From positions 19,031 through 83,030 of the forward strand of contig NZ_JACDUT010000013.1 of assembly GCF_013761245.1 (NCBI RefSeq): 64,000 nt of DNA. The letters are read 5' to 3'. Position numbers and translations under genes: made by a program. Under the pieces are notes generated by a model that saw only the letters and a list, made by a program, of their open reading frames with translations, was not told the origin of the DNA and ran no database searches. Shown here piece after piece: positions 55,189 to 63,967 of this stretch (the first letter of the stretch is position 1; each line of letters starts with the position of its first letter). The stretch is from Thermaerobacillus caldiproteolyticus. Its GTDB lineage: Bacteria; Bacillota; Bacilli; Bacillales; Anoxybacillaceae.

Positions 55189-55974
55189 ATGTTTTATGTA
55201 TCTGTGTTTTTTCAATATATGGCGCAATATATAAAGACGAAATTGCAATATCGCACTGACTTAATTGTTGAGTTTGTGTCAGACCTTATGTTTCAGGCGG
55301 TGAATTTAATTTTTATTCTTGTTGTATTTGGTCACACGCAGCTGTTACATGGGTGGACACGCGATGAAATTCTGTTTATTTACGGCTTTTTCTTAGTGCC
55401 ATACGCGGTGTTCGGAGCATTTTTTAACATTTGGGATTTTAATGAGCGCTATATTGTGCGCGGTGAAATGGATCGTGTGCTGACGCGTCCAGTGCACAGC
55501 TTGTTTCAAATCATTCTTGAACGCATGGAGTTAGAATCGCTTCTTGGCGGAGTGACCGGAATCATTATTATGATATATGCAAGCGCACGTTTGCATTTAG
55601 TGTTTCATTGGTATGATGTTTTGGTTTTTATCGTTTTTGTACTAGGCGGGGCGCTTGTGTATGCAGGGGTGTTTATCTCGCTGGCTACGATTAGCTTTTG
55701 GTCGGACGCGAGAAGCTCAATCATGCCGATGATGTACAATATTAGCAACTACGGACGTTACCCCATCGATATTTACAATCGATTTATTCGCTATATTTTA
55801 ACATGGATTTTGCCGTTTGCGTTCGTTGGAGTTTATCCTTCCGCTTATTTTCTCGGCAAAACAGAATGGTATGGTTATGCATTTTTAACACCGGTCATGG
55901 GTCTCATCTTTTTTATAATTGCTGTTTTCCTATGGAACGCAGGAGTAAAGCGGTATCGCGGAGCAGGAAATTAA
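55189..55974 (+). CDS. ABC-2 type exporter permease, second subunit (DUF990-like)
   Basis: A 261-residue membrane protein with six helices, paralogous in layout to the preceding gene (FQYMAQYIKTKLQYRTDLIV at the start; NFRDERY-like NIWDFNERYIVRGEMDRVLT in the middle, a typical element of this family). ATG at 55189 follows AGGAGGGTGAGGTGAGTCA. Together the three genes encode a complete heteromeric exporter; nothing nearby names the cargo. Confidence 0.82.
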   Translation: MFYVSVFFQYMAQYIKTKLQYRTDLIVEFVSDLMFQAVNLIFILVVFGHTQLLHGWTRDEILFIYGFFLVPYAVFGAFFNIWDFNERYIVRGEMDRVLTRPVHSLFQIILERMELESLLGGVTGIIIMIYASARLHLVFHWYDVLVFIVFVLGGALVYAGVFISLATISFWSDARSSIMPMMYNISNYGRYPIDIYNRFIRYILTWILPFAFVGVYPSAYFLGKTEWYGYAFLTPVMGLIFFIIAVFLWNAGVKRYRGAGN

Positions 55975-55975
55975 G

Positions 55976-56008
55976 AAGGACAGGAATATCATTTCCTGTC
56001 CTTTTACA
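55976..56008. terminator. Bidirectional terminator between the exporter and bceB-like genes
   Basis: AAGGACAGGAA / TTCCTGTCCTT, an 11-base stem with a six-base loop and T-rich flank. Confidence 0.85.
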
Positions 56009-57938
56009 TGACTTTTGCAATTTTTTTAATGTACAGAGAGCGAATAAAGAAATAGTAAACCAGTTGCACAGCCAAAAATATCACAATGACAAGTACGCTT
56101 GTTTTTACCACTGAACCTGATACCATATTTTGCAGCATTTTAAAGGCAAATCCTGCATGGATAGTCGCGATGGCAAATGGTATGAAAAAGAGAATGGCAA
56201 CTTGTTTGGCAGCAATCTGTTTCATTTCTTTCATTGTTAGGCCAAGTTTCGCAAGGGAATGGTATTGTTTTATATCCTGTTCCAAATCATTATACAGTTT
56301 AAAATATAAAATGCTGTCAGCGGCTAAGAAGAACAGGATGCTGACAAAAAATCCGATAAAGAGCATAAGCGAGAAAGTTTCTTTCATCAAGTTAAAAAAT
56401 TCCAAACGGTTATTCGATATGTTATAGTCGATGTTCTTATTTTTTTTAATGGAATCGTTGAGCTTCTCGATTACCGATGTTTTTGACTCCCAGTTTTTAT
56501 ATGATGCACCAAAATAATATTGTGTCGTTTCTTGGGTGGCGAAGTGACTCAATTCCTGAAACAATGGATCAGGAACAACTAACGTATAGCCAAGATATCC
56601 TGAAGGATTAATCACCGGCTGCTTGATTGGTTTATTTAATTTAAGTGTAACGATTTTATTACTGTTTTTTATGGAAAGGGTAATCTGTTTTCCTTGAATC
56701 GGCTCATATCCCTGATCAGGAGTAGGATGCATGAAGGTAGCTGTATTTTCTGGCAGAGACACATGTGGTTGGCCAGCTAAATCAGCGAATTTGTTGTAAT
56801 CTGTTACGCTCATAAGCAGAAGATTTTGCATCACATAATTATTTGGTTGATCAGGATTATATACACAAATGAAAGTAGCTTGGTGGCCAGCGAAACGAAT
56901 ATGTTCAGCCTTCAAAATACTCTTCAGCATATAGAGTGTCTCTTCAAACAAATCTTTAGATCCTGTTTTTGACACAAGCGCGATAGCATGTGGAAGCCTT
57001 GCTTCTGCCTCCGCTTTTTTTCCAAAATACAGATTGGCTAGCACGCCTGTTGATGTAAATGTGACCGCTGTTAAAATGGTTACCATACTTAAAATTCTGG
57101 CGTTATCTTTGAGTTTATAGATGAGTTCAGCGGCTGTCACTAAGTTTGTGCCGCGATAGTAGGAGCGTTTTCGTTTTTTGTAAAAGCGTAGAAGCCCAAT
57201 GCTTGCTTGGGTGTATAAAAAGTATGTTCCGATCACGACAAGACATAAAATTGGTATGACTCGTTTCGTCATTTGTATGATGTTCGAACTATATGCCAAG
57301 TAGTAACCAATGATTAGACATACCGTGGCTAAAATGGAAAGCCATATCGAGTAGAAAGGCGGCTTTTTTGGTTGTTTTGCCGCTTTTAATAAATCAATTA
57401 CTCGCTTGGAACGGATGGTCGTCAACGTCATCACAGTAATGATTTCAAAAATAGTAAGGAATACCGATGCCGTTATGGCGATCGCTTTCCAGTCAATGTA
57501 ATAAGACAATGGAGACTGTAAATCTAAAATAACGGAAAACATCATAAGAAAGACTTTAGTAAATAAGGCGCCAAACGCAGTGCCGGTTACAATTGCTAAA
57601 ATAGCAATGATCGTATTTTCTAATATAATGAGTTTGTTTAGTTGGCTACGAGTAATTCCTAGTAATGTAAGCAAGCCAAACTCTTTTTTACGTAATTTTA
57701 AGAATGAACTCGTCGAATAAAAAATAAAGAAAGTCGCAAATAGAAAGATAATCACTTCTGCACTAACCATTCCTTTTCTTACCGATGGACGAATCGAGCC
57801 GTTTACAACATCAGGATGGAAAATAAATGCGGCATACATAAAAAAGACGGTAACAGCAAAGGTGCTGCTGAAAAAGTATGCAGCATATCGTCCGAAGCTT
57901 CGTTTGACATTATTAAGGGCGAACTGTCGAAATGTCAT
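56004..57938 (-). CDS. BceB-type ABC transporter permease (peptide antibiotic sensing/detoxification)
   Basis: A 644-residue FtsX-family permease with ten membrane helices and a large extracellular domain (about residues 310-520) between helices 7 and 8, the sensing part in Bce systems. The N-terminal NNVKRSFGRYAAYFFSSTFA and KKEFGLLTLLGITRSQLNKL and the C-terminal LEQDIKQYHSLAKLGLTMKE are family marks. It overlaps the ATPase gene by 26 bases. Together with the two-component genes upstream it forms a complete RSAB module that confers resistance to cell-wall-active peptides such as bacitracin; the actual peptide is unknown. Confidence 0.9.
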   Translation of the reverse strand: MTFRQFALNNVKRSFGRYAAYFFSSTFAVTVFFMYAAFIFHPDVVNGSIRPSVRKGMVSAEVIIFLFATFFIFYSTSSFLKLRKKEFGLLTLLGITRSQLNKLIILENTIIAILAIVTGTAFGALFTKVFLMMFSVILDLQSPLSYYIDWKAIAITASVFLTIFEIITVMTLTTIRSKRVIDLLKAAKQPKKPPFYSIWLSILATVCLIIGYYLAYSSNIIQMTKRVIPILCLVVIGTYFLYTQASIGLLRFYKKRKRSYYRGTNLVTAAELIYKLKDNARILSMVTILTAVTFTSTGVLANLYFGKKAEAEARLPHAIALVSKTGSKDLFEETLYMLKSILKAEHIRFAGHQATFICVYNPDQPNNYVMQNLLLMSVTDYNKFADLAGQPHVSLPENTATFMHPTPDQGYEPIQGKQITLSIKNSNKIVTLKLNKPIKQPVINPSGYLGYTLVVPDPLFQELSHFATQETTQYYFGASYKNWESKTSVIEKLNDSIKKNKNIDYNISNNRLEFFNLMKETFSLMLFIGFFVSILFFLAADSILYFKLYNDLEQDIKQYHSLAKLGLTMKEMKQIAAKQVAILFFIPFAIATIHAGFAFKMLQNMVSGSVVKTSVLVIVIFLAVQLVYYFFIRSLYIKKIAKVM

Positions 57939-58689
57939 TCACATTCCCCCCTAGCAGTGAAAGCACATCGAGAATATCTTGAAAGAACGCTTGTTGGTTA
58001 CGGCCTTTGCGTATTTCGGTAAACAGTTTGCCATCTTTAATGAATACAATCCGTTCACAGTAACTAGCCGCAAAAGGATCATGTGTCACTATCATAATGG
58101 AGATGCCGTGTTGTTGATTTAATGAAGTTAATGTGTCCATGACGTCCTTAGAAGATTTAGAATCAAGATTCCCTGTTGGCTCATCAGCAAAAATAAGCAA
58201 TGGTTCGTGAATGATTGCTCGGGCAATGGCTGCTCGTTGTTGTTGTCCCCCGGAAACTTCATATGTCCGCTTATCTAAAATCTGATCAATCCCTAATGCT
58301 TTGGCTACCGATTGTAATCGCTGCTCCATCTCTTTTACCGGAACTTTGTCCAATGTGAGAGGAAGAATAATATTTTCCCCGATTGTTAATGTATCTAGTA
58401 AGTTAAAGTCTTGAAAAACGAATCCTAACTGTCTTCTCCGAAACAAAGCGAGCTCTTTTTTAGATAGATGTGCCATATTTGTTCCTTCTATTATGACTTC
58501 CCCTGTTGTAGGAGTATCGATGGTGGCTAAAATGTTAAGCAAGGTTGTTTTTCCGCTTCCAGAAGGCCCCATTACTCCGACAAATTCTCCCTTTTCAATG
58601 GATAAACTGAAATTATCTAACGCTCGATGAGCAATTGATAAATTTGAGCGATATATTTTCGTAATGGAGTTTGCTTGTAAAATCGCCAT
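57913..58689 (-). CDS. BceA-type ABC transporter ATP-binding protein
   Basis: A 258-residue ATPase: Walker A GPSGSGKTT near residue 42, Q-loop FVFQDFNLLDTLTIGENI, signature VSGGQQQRAAIARAI, Walker B LLIFADEPTGNLD and His in IMIVTHDPFA. ATG at 58689 follows GGGAGGTTTTTTT. It has its own promoter region just upstream, containing a candidate BceR box, which is the usual target of the cognate response regulator. Confidence 0.92.
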   Translation of the reverse strand: MAILQANSITKIYRSNLSIAHRALDNFSLSIEKGEFVGVMGPSGSGKTTLLNILATIDTPTTGEVIIEGTNMAHLSKKELALFRRRQLGFVFQDFNLLDTLTIGENIILPLTLDKVPVKEMEQRLQSVAKALGIDQILDKRTYEVSGGQQQRAAIARAIIHEPLLIFADEPTGNLDSKSSKDVMDTLTSLNQQHGISIMIVTHDPFAASYCERIVFIKDGKLFTEIRKGRNQQAFFQDILDVLSLLGGNVNDISTVRP

Positions 58690-58718
58690 AAAAAAACCTC
58701 CCTTGTTTTTCTATCATT

Positions 58719-58797
58719 GATTATACGAAGGGAGGCAAAAATAACCTATTGATTTTCCTTACAATTCTCGCTAGCAATCTTACATTTTTGTCACATT
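58719..58797 (-). promoter_or_regulatory. bceAB-type promoter with candidate BceR-binding site
   Basis: On the minus strand TATAAT is at 58725-58720 with only a weak -35, as expected of an activated promoter. Upstream, TGTGACAAAAATGTAAGA (58795-58778) resembles the TGTGAC-N4-ATGTCACA operator of B. subtilis BceR and lies in the 3' end of the kinase gene. A second TGTAAG follows 21 bases later, two helical turns away. Confidence 0.5.
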
Positions 58798-59802
58798 ATA
58801 AAAGGTGATTGTTACTTTTGTTCCTTTTCCTTCCTCAGATGATATAGTAATTCCGTGTCCTAAACGATCAAAAATTTGTTTCACAAGGTACAATCCCATT
58901 CCTGTTGATTCGGCAAAGCGCCGTCCATTCATCCCTGTAAAAAACGGTTCAAACACACGACTGATATCTTGCGAAGGAATACCAACTCCAAAGTCTTCGA
59001 CCGTCAAGAACACTTGGTTTTCTTGTTGCAAAGCAGAAAGAATGATTTTTTGATTTTTTCCTTTTGAGTATTTAATCGCGTTTGTCACAATTTGACTAAG
59101 GGCAAACTGAAACCATTTTTGGTCCGTCTCAATGAAAATGGTTTCAGGAATCGACATCATTGGGTAAATGCGGTTGCGTATGAAAGCACGTTTGTAGTGT
59201 TGAACGACATCGCTCACCATTGTCTTTAAAGATAATCGTTTTACATGGAAATCGTGCGAGAATTGTTTTATTCGTTCCGAGTAAAGCATAAGTTCAAGGC
59301 CATGTTGTAACCGCTCTAATTCTTCATGCATGCTATTCAAAAACTCGCGGTCTGATTGACTTTTTATATCATAATTTTGTAAAAGCAAATCAATGATAGA
59401 TAAAGGTGTTTTCATTTGGTGAGTCCATTGGTTGATAAATAGCGACAAATCATTCATTTCTTTGCGAAGTGATTGGATCTCATGAATGTAAAAATTATAC
59501 TGGTCATGAAGTGTTTTCTCAAAAGCCAAAAATAACGGAGAGCGGGCAAAAGTTTGTATGCTCATATCTAAGCCGCGCAAGGTGGACGATAACAGTTGGT
59601 ATGCTTTATATTGTTGCCAGTAACGGAACGATAAAAAAAGAAAAAGGAATACTACGCTTATTACAGTAAGATAAACAAAAATGCCGCGAGTTGGGGGGAA
59701 GGATTGCTCTAGCATGTATAAATAAACAATAAATAAAATAAGTAAAACGTGTATCAAATGAAAACACATAAACGGGATATGCTCACGTAAAAATAATTTC
59801 AT
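58780..59802 (-). CDS. BceS-type intramembrane-sensing histidine kinase
   Basis: A 340-residue kinase with two close membrane helices (about 14-31 and 40-58) separated by only a few residues, so it does not sense by itself but through the BceAB-type transporter. The phospho-acceptor is the His in INQWTHQMKTPLSIIDLLLQ; the ATPase has ALSQIVTNAIKYSKG (N-box), VEDFGVGIP (G1) and STGMGLYLVKQIFDRLGHGI (G2). It overlaps the response regulator gene by four bases (ATGA). Confidence 0.9.
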   Translation of the reverse strand: MKLFLREHIPFMCFHLIHVLLILFIVYLYMLEQSFPPTRGIFVYLTVISVVFLFLFLSFRYWQQYKAYQLLSSTLRGLDMSIQTFARSPLFLAFEKTLHDQYNFYIHEIQSLRKEMNDLSLFINQWTHQMKTPLSIIDLLLQNYDIKSQSDREFLNSMHEELERLQHGLELMLYSERIKQFSHDFHVKRLSLKTMVSDVVQHYKRAFIRNRIYPMMSIPETIFIETDQKWFQFALSQIVTNAIKYSKGKNQKIILSALQQENQVFLTVEDFGVGIPSQDISRVFEPFFTGMNGRRFAESTGMGLYLVKQIFDRLGHGITISSEEGKGTKVTITFYNVTKM

Positions 59803-60500
59803 GATAGTTCACTCCACGTATCTACGATTTTATAACCTGTTCCACGAACGGTTTCAATGGCATTTTTGATTCCGAGTTGTTGCAGCTTTTTGCGAACGCG
59901 TGTAATGTTGACAGACAGAGTATTGTCATCGACAAAATCAACATCGTCCCATAACGACTCAAGAAGTTCCTCACGGGATACAATTTTTCCTGCCTTTTTT
60001 AACAAACGTTCTAGTAAGGTAAATTCTTTTTTCGTTAGCTCGATCGTATGTTGATGCCATTGCACCATATGTTGATCATAAAGAAGGTACAGTCCTGATA
60101 CTTCATATATGTGTGGCTGCAACGGATTGGCGTAAGAACCGTACGTTCTTCGTAGCAAGCTTTTTATTTTGGCCATAACGAGATCAAAATTAAACGGTTT
60201 CGTGATATAATCGTCAGCTCCATTTTCTATTGCCATGATTTGGTTCATCTCATCACTGCGAGCGGAGATAAAAATGATCGGGCAATTCGAGATGGTTCGA
60301 ATTTGCCGACACCAATAAAAACCGTCAAAGCGCGGAAGATTGATATCCAGCAGCACAAGATGGGGACAAAATTCGACAAATTCCTTTTTAATATCGGTAA
60401 ACTGCGAAGCGATATGTACTTTATATTCATATTTTTCAATGTGCTCCTTTAACATGGAAGCGATTTTATAATCATCTTCTACAATAAGAATGGTATGCAT
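59799..60500 (-). CDS. BceR-type response regulator (OmpR family)
   Basis: A 233-residue regulator. The receiver has the acidic pocket VEDDYKIA, the phospho-Asp in LVLLDINLPRFDG (about D52), and Lys in DDYITKPFNFD. The OmpR-type winged helix follows (ELTKKEFTLLERLLKKAGKI, then VDDNTLSVNITRVRKKL and ETVRGTGYKI). ATG at 60500 follows GAGAGGGAGAGG. It is the first gene of the module and is divergent from the potassium channel gene. Confidence 0.92.
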   Translation of the reverse strand: MHTILIVEDDYKIASMLKEHIEKYEYKVHIASQFTDIKKEFVEFCPHLVLLDINLPRFDGFYWCRQIRTISNCPIIFISARSDEMNQIMAIENGADDYITKPFNFDLVMAKIKSLLRRTYGSYANPLQPHIYEVSGLYLLYDQHMVQWHQHTIELTKKEFTLLERLLKKAGKIVSREELLESLWDDVDFVDDNTLSVNITRVRKKLQQLGIKNAIETVRGTGYKIVDTWSELS

Positions 60501-60614
60501 TTTTTCCTCTCCCTCACCATTCGATCATGCTTCTATTATAACGAATTCTTTCTTTAGGGAATATTTGACTTTGTTTTTTCGTATATATGTATGGACAAGT
60601 ACGAGGTGAGAGAG

Positions 60615-61019
60615 ATGGAGTATGCATTTGTTGGAATTGTGGCAACGGTCTTGCTTGGAAGTATGATTTCCATATGGACAACACAATTCAAGTCAACTCG
60701 TTATATTTCATTAGAAAATTTATTTGTTCTCATTTTTTTGTATATGACGATGATGATGGGATTTGGACTCATATACATGGTGCTTAAACTCAATGGGCAC
60801 GATGTGTTTATCAAATCAGTGGATGGAACAACGAATGAATGTTTTACTGTTCTTCAAGATAGTCTTTATTTGAGCGCCACGACGTTATTATCAGTCGGGT
60901 ATGGCGACATTACTCCGATTGGCATAGGAAGATGGCTTGCTGTGATCGAGGCGCTATTAGGCTACATTATGCCAGCAACTCTTGTTGCCCGTGCTGTGAT
61001 CGACTGGGAAAAAAGATAG
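60615..61019 (+). CDS. Two-helix potassium channel (Ion_trans_2 type)
   Basis: A 134-residue membrane protein. A first helix is at residues 2-20, a second at about 34-58, then a pore loop with the selectivity filter TTLLSVGYGDITPIG (filter G95-Y96-G97-D98) and an inner helix (about 105-127). There is no cytosolic regulatory domain, so gating may be by voltage or membrane state. ATG at 60615 after GAGGTGAGAG is chosen over ATG 60591. Tetramerisation is expected from the family. It is followed by the bcp gene at 66 bases. Confidence 0.82.
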   Translation: MEYAFVGIVATVLLGSMISIWTTQFKSTRYISLENLFVLIFLYMTMMMGFGLIYMVLKLNGHDVFIKSVDGTTNECFTVLQDSLYLSATTLLSVGYGDITPIGIGRWLAVIEALLGYIMPATLVARAVIDWEKR

Positions 61020-61084
61020 ACGTTGCAATTTTTTTCTTGTTTCGTTACGCTAGAGATAGAAATGATAATGGCGGAGGGAAAAAG

Positions 61085-61555
61085 ATGTCGCTACAAATTG
61101 GGCAACCTGCACCAGATTTTACATTACCAGCAAGCAATGGGGAAATGGTGGCACTTTCTGATTTTCATGGAAAACATGTAGTGCTGTATTTTTACCCGAA
61201 GGATATGACTCCGGGATGTACGACGGAAGCGTGTGATTTTCGTGATTACCACGGAAAGTTTCGTGATTTAAACGCCGTGATTTTAGGAGTTAGTACAGAT
61301 TCTGTGGAACGGCACAAAAAATTTATTGAAAAATACGATTTGCCGTTTTTGCTGCTTGCAGATGAGAAACATGAAGTGGCCGAAACATATGGCGTGTGGA
61401 AGTTAAAGAAAAATTTTGGAAAGGAATACATGGGAATCGAACGTTCCACGTTTATTATTGATAAAGATGGAAAGCTAGTCAAAGAATGGCGGAGCGTAAA
61501 AGTAAAAGGACATGTCGAAGAAGCATTGACGTATATTGTAAAACATTTAACATAA
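61085..61555 (+). CDS. bcp: Thiol peroxidase Bcp (YgaF)
   Basis: A peroxiredoxin reducing hydroperoxides with thioredoxin. The 156-residue protein has the peroxidatic Cys45 and resolving Cys50 in TPGCTTEACDF, characteristic of Bcp, plus GVSTDSVERHKKFIEKY and the ERSTFIIDKDGKL segment. ATG at 61085 follows GGCGGAGGGAAAAAG. Its location before perR, the peroxide regulator, is conserved in Bacillus (ygaF-perR). Confidence 0.93.
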   Translation: MSLQIGQPAPDFTLPASNGEMVALSDFHGKHVVLYFYPKDMTPGCTTEACDFRDYHGKFRDLNAVILGVSTDSVERHKKFIEKYDLPFLLLADEKHEVAETYGVWKLKKNFGKEYMGIERSTFIIDKDGKLVKEWRSVKVKGHVEEALTYIVKHLT

Positions 61556-61635
61556 ATGGGTATGTGTCTATACAAGTATGTAGTGATTTGCGTATGTTAA
61601 TGTAGAGCACACCCACCTCAAATGAAACAGTGTTC

Positions 61636-61664
61636 GTGCGGAAGGATATTCCGCACATTTTTTA
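61636..61664 (+). terminator. Terminator after bcp
   Basis: GTGCGGAA / TTCCGCAC with a five-base loop, followed by ATTTTTTAT. Confidence 0.85.
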
Positions 61665-61706
61665 TGCTAAAAAAGCGAACAAACTCATATATTAAGGATA
61701 CGAATA

Positions 61707-61753
61707 TTGACAAAGTATATAAAATGCTTGTAGACTAATTATAAAAATTATAA
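61707..61753 (+). promoter_or_regulatory. perR promoter with Per box
   Basis: TTGACA (61707-61712) and TAGACT (61731-61736) are 18 bases apart. TTATAAAAATTATAA (61739-61753) matches the Per box TTATAATNATTATAA at 14 of 15 positions and covers the expected start site, indicating autorepression by PerR. Confidence 0.85.
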
Positions 61754-61788
61754 AATAATAATTCTTTTTTTATAAGGAAGCGAGGTGC

Positions 61789-62238
61789 ATGGCGGTGTCT
61801 GAAAATCATCAGTTAAAAGAGGCGCTTGATACGTTGAAGCAAACAGGAGTACGCATTACTCCGCAACGTCATGCGATATTGGAATATTTAATTAGCTCGA
61901 TGTCACACCCGACAGCAGATGAGATATATAAAGCACTAGAAGGAAAATTTCCCAATATGAGCGTAGCAACCGTTTACAATAACTTGCGTGTTTTTAAAGA
62001 GGTAGGACTAGTAAAAGAGTTAACATATGGTGATTCATCAAGCCGCTTTGATTTTGTTACGTCTCATCATTACCATGTGATTTGCGAACGGTGTGGCAAA
62101 ATTGTCGATTTCCATTACCCAGGATTAGACGAAGTTGAGGCATTGGCTGCACATGTAACAGGATTCAAAGTAAGTCATCATCGCATGGAAATTTACGGTA
62201 CATGTCCAGATTGTCAAGATGGACACCATCGTCATTAA
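61789..62238 (+). CDS. perR: Peroxide-responsive repressor PerR
   Basis: A Fur-family repressor that uses Fe or Mn and is inactivated by H2O2 through oxidation of a metal-binding histidine. The 149-residue protein has [13 protein letters not shown] (winged helix), [18 protein letters not shown] (recognition helix), H40, D88, H94 and H96 as the regulatory metal ligands, and the structural zinc cysteines C99/C102 and C139/C142. ATG 61789 follows GCGAGGTGC; GTG 61795 is possible. The Per box in its promoter supports PerR rather than Fur or Zur. Confidence 0.95.
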   Translation: MAVSENHQLKEALDTLKQTGVRITPQRHAILEYLISSMSHPTADEIYKALEGKFPNMSVATVYNNLRVFKEVGLVKELTYGDSSSRFDFVTSHHYHVICERCGKIVDFHYPGLDEVEALAAHVTGFKVSHHRMEIYGTCPDCQDGHHRH

Positions 62239-62240
62239 AG

Positions 62241-62276
62241 AGCTGATAGCAAGCATAGGCTATCAGCTTTTTTTCT
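62241..62276. terminator. Bidirectional terminator between perR and ygzB
   Basis: AGCTGATAGC / GCTATCAGCT, a ten-base stem with an eight-base loop and TTTTTTTCTTTTT. Confidence 0.88.
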
Positions 62277-62619
62277 TTTTACGGTTGTACTTTTCATCAA
62301 ATTCCTTGCCGGCTAAATCAGGGTCTAACGTTAACGGTTCGCTACAATACATACACATATCGACCCTTCCAAGCATTTTCGTAATTTTGCCGCAGGTTGG
62401 GCAAACAACTTGAACTGTTCTTGTCGATAACATACCAATCCAAAAATACACAACCGTACTGGCAATAATAAAAAGTAGTCCTAGAATCATAAATAATGTC
62501 ATAATCAACATAGAGGTGCGAAAAAATACGCCTATATACATCACGATAAAGCCGACAAAAATTAAACTTAAAGCAAATGTGCGAATCTTGTTAATTTTGC
62601 TTGAATATTTGATTCCCAT
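62263..62619 (-). CDS. ygzB: YgzB family (UPF0295) membrane protein
   Basis: A 118-residue protein with two membrane helices (about 12-35 and 42-65), followed by a zinc-ribbon-like pair CPTCGK and MCMYCSEPL and a basic tail. It begins [20 protein letters not shown] as in YgzB. ATG at 62619 is chosen after GGGGGACAAATGAA; upstream codons are less likely. Function unknown. Convergent with perR as in B. subtilis. Confidence 0.85.
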   Translation of the reverse strand: MGIKYSSKINKIRTFALSLIFVGFIVMYIGVFFRTSMLIMTLFMILGLLFIIASTVVYFWIGMLSTRTVQVVCPTCGKITKMLGRVDMCMYCSEPLTLDPDLAGKEFDEKYNRKKKKS

Positions 62620-62759
62620 TTCATTTGTCCCCCCTACACACAACTATATCATAAAGTTTAGTCAATCAGGTCGATTTTGAACAAATTCATAAAGAGGATT
62701 TTCGCGATTATTGTCGAATAAAGCATAAAAATATCTAGGAAATATGGAGGAAAAGAGTG

Positions 62760-63635
62760 ATGGAGGATTTACTGCGCCCTATTTACCAAGAGCGGGCAAG
62801 TCATCGCAATACACTAGGCATTTTAATGGTTGAAAAAAAAATAAATAATTCTGCAATTACTGATACATTTGATATCATTTTATTAGTTATTGGAAAGGAA
62901 ATTCCAGATTCTGTTTTTATGAAGCATTACATGTCAAAGGAACAGAAAGCAGCCTTGTACATTGTCGATGAGAAACAATTAAATGAATGGCTCCTTCTCG
63001 GTTCCAACCGGAAAGTCATCGACTGGGTATTGAATGGGAAGGTCTTATTTGATCGTAACGAATATGTACAACAATTACGAAACCGCATGATGGAGTTTCC
63101 GCAGGAAACGAGACAACTAAAAATGGGATTAGAATTTGCCAAACTAATCCGACGGTATACAGATGGCAAAGTATTTTTTGAATCCAATCAGCTGTTGGAT
63201 GCTTACAATCATGTAATTCATGCTCTGCACCATTTAGCGCGACTAGCAGTGATTGAGCAAGGATTTTATCCTGAAGTAACCGTATGGAACCAAATAAAGC
63301 AGATCGATGGACAAATCTACAAACTTTATGAGGAATTGGTCGGAAGTGAAGAGCCTTTAGAGAAACGATTGGAGCTCTTGTTTTTAGCAAGTGAATTTTT
63401 GATTCACTCTCGAATTTTGTCTGGATCTGCTCACTTGCGAAAAATATTGAAACAAAAAGATGAACCATGGAGCATATCAGAAATTGCCCAACACCCGGAG
63501 CTTAAACCGTACTCCGTTGATCTTGTTATTATGTTAGAATATTTGGTGGAAAAAAACATCTTATCCGTTGAAAAAGTCGCAACTAAAAGCCCACATATAT
63601 TTCATCGTTACTATCAACTGAAAGATAAAGAATAA
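62760..63635 (+). CDS. ygxA: Nucleotidyltransferase-like protein YgxA
   Basis: A 291-residue protein: EDLLRPIYQERASHRNTLGI, an NTP-transferase-like N-terminal domain (DTFDIILLVIG), a helical middle (YNHVIHALHHLARLAVIEQG) and a C-terminal winged-helix-like part (WSISEIAQHPELKPYSVDLV). This is the YgxA family found before an rRNA operon in Bacillus. The activity is unproven. ATG at 62760 has AAATATGGAGGAAAAGAGTG upstream. Confidence 0.85.
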   Translation: MEDLLRPIYQERASHRNTLGILMVEKKINNSAITDTFDIILLVIGKEIPDSVFMKHYMSKEQKAALYIVDEKQLNEWLLLGSNRKVIDWVLNGKVLFDRNEYVQQLRNRMMEFPQETRQLKMGLEFAKLIRRYTDGKVFFESNQLLDAYNHVIHALHHLARLAVIEQGFYPEVTVWNQIKQIDGQIYKLYEELVGSEEPLEKRLELLFLASEFLIHSRILSGSAHLRKILKQKDEPWSISEIAQHPELKPYSVDLVIMLEYLVEKNILSVEKVATKSPHIFHRYYQLKDKE

Positions 63636-63664
63636 TGCTTTGTCCGTACTTAGTAGATGAACAC

Positions 63665-63703
63665 GGCTCTTCAACTAGGAGAATAAAGAAGAGCCTTTCT
63701 TTT
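63665..63703 (+). terminator. Terminator after ygxA
   Basis: GGCTCTTC / GAAGAGCC with a 15-base loop, followed by TTTCTTTT. Confidence 0.8.
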
Positions 63704-63774
63704 ATAATTTTAATGAAGAGAAGATAAGGTTTGCATTCCTCAACAAAGGCTAGACAAAAAAATTCTTAAAAAGT

Positions 63775-63810
63775 ATTGACTTCTATATAAAAAGGTGATA
63801 AATTATAAAA
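63775..63810 (+). promoter_or_regulatory. rRNA promoter P1
   Basis: TTGACT near 63777 and TAAATT/TATAAA about 17 bases downstream form a sigma-A promoter ahead of the rRNA operon. Confidence 0.7.
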
Positions 63811-63860
63811 CGTCGCTACGGAACATTGATTACAAAAATAGTTATGAAATAAAAAAGTAG

Positions 63861-63890
63861 TTGACAGATAAGAAATATGAATGTTATTAT
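63861..63890 (+). promoter_or_regulatory. rRNA promoter P2
   Basis: TTGACA (63861-63866) and TATTAT (63885-63890) with 18-base spacing; tandem to P1, as in other Bacillus rrn operons. Confidence 0.8.
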
Positions 63891-63907
63891 AAAAAAGTCG
63901 CTCAAAA

Positions 63908-63926
63908 TGTTCTTTGAAAACTGAAC
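63908..63926 (+). promoter_or_regulatory. rRNA antitermination box A
   Basis: TGTTCTTTGAAAACTGAA is the usual leader element recognised by Nus factors in Bacillus rrn operons. Confidence 0.75.
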
Positions 63927-63967
63927 AAAACGAAGCGTCCACGTCAATTTGCTAGGTTGTTTAACTT

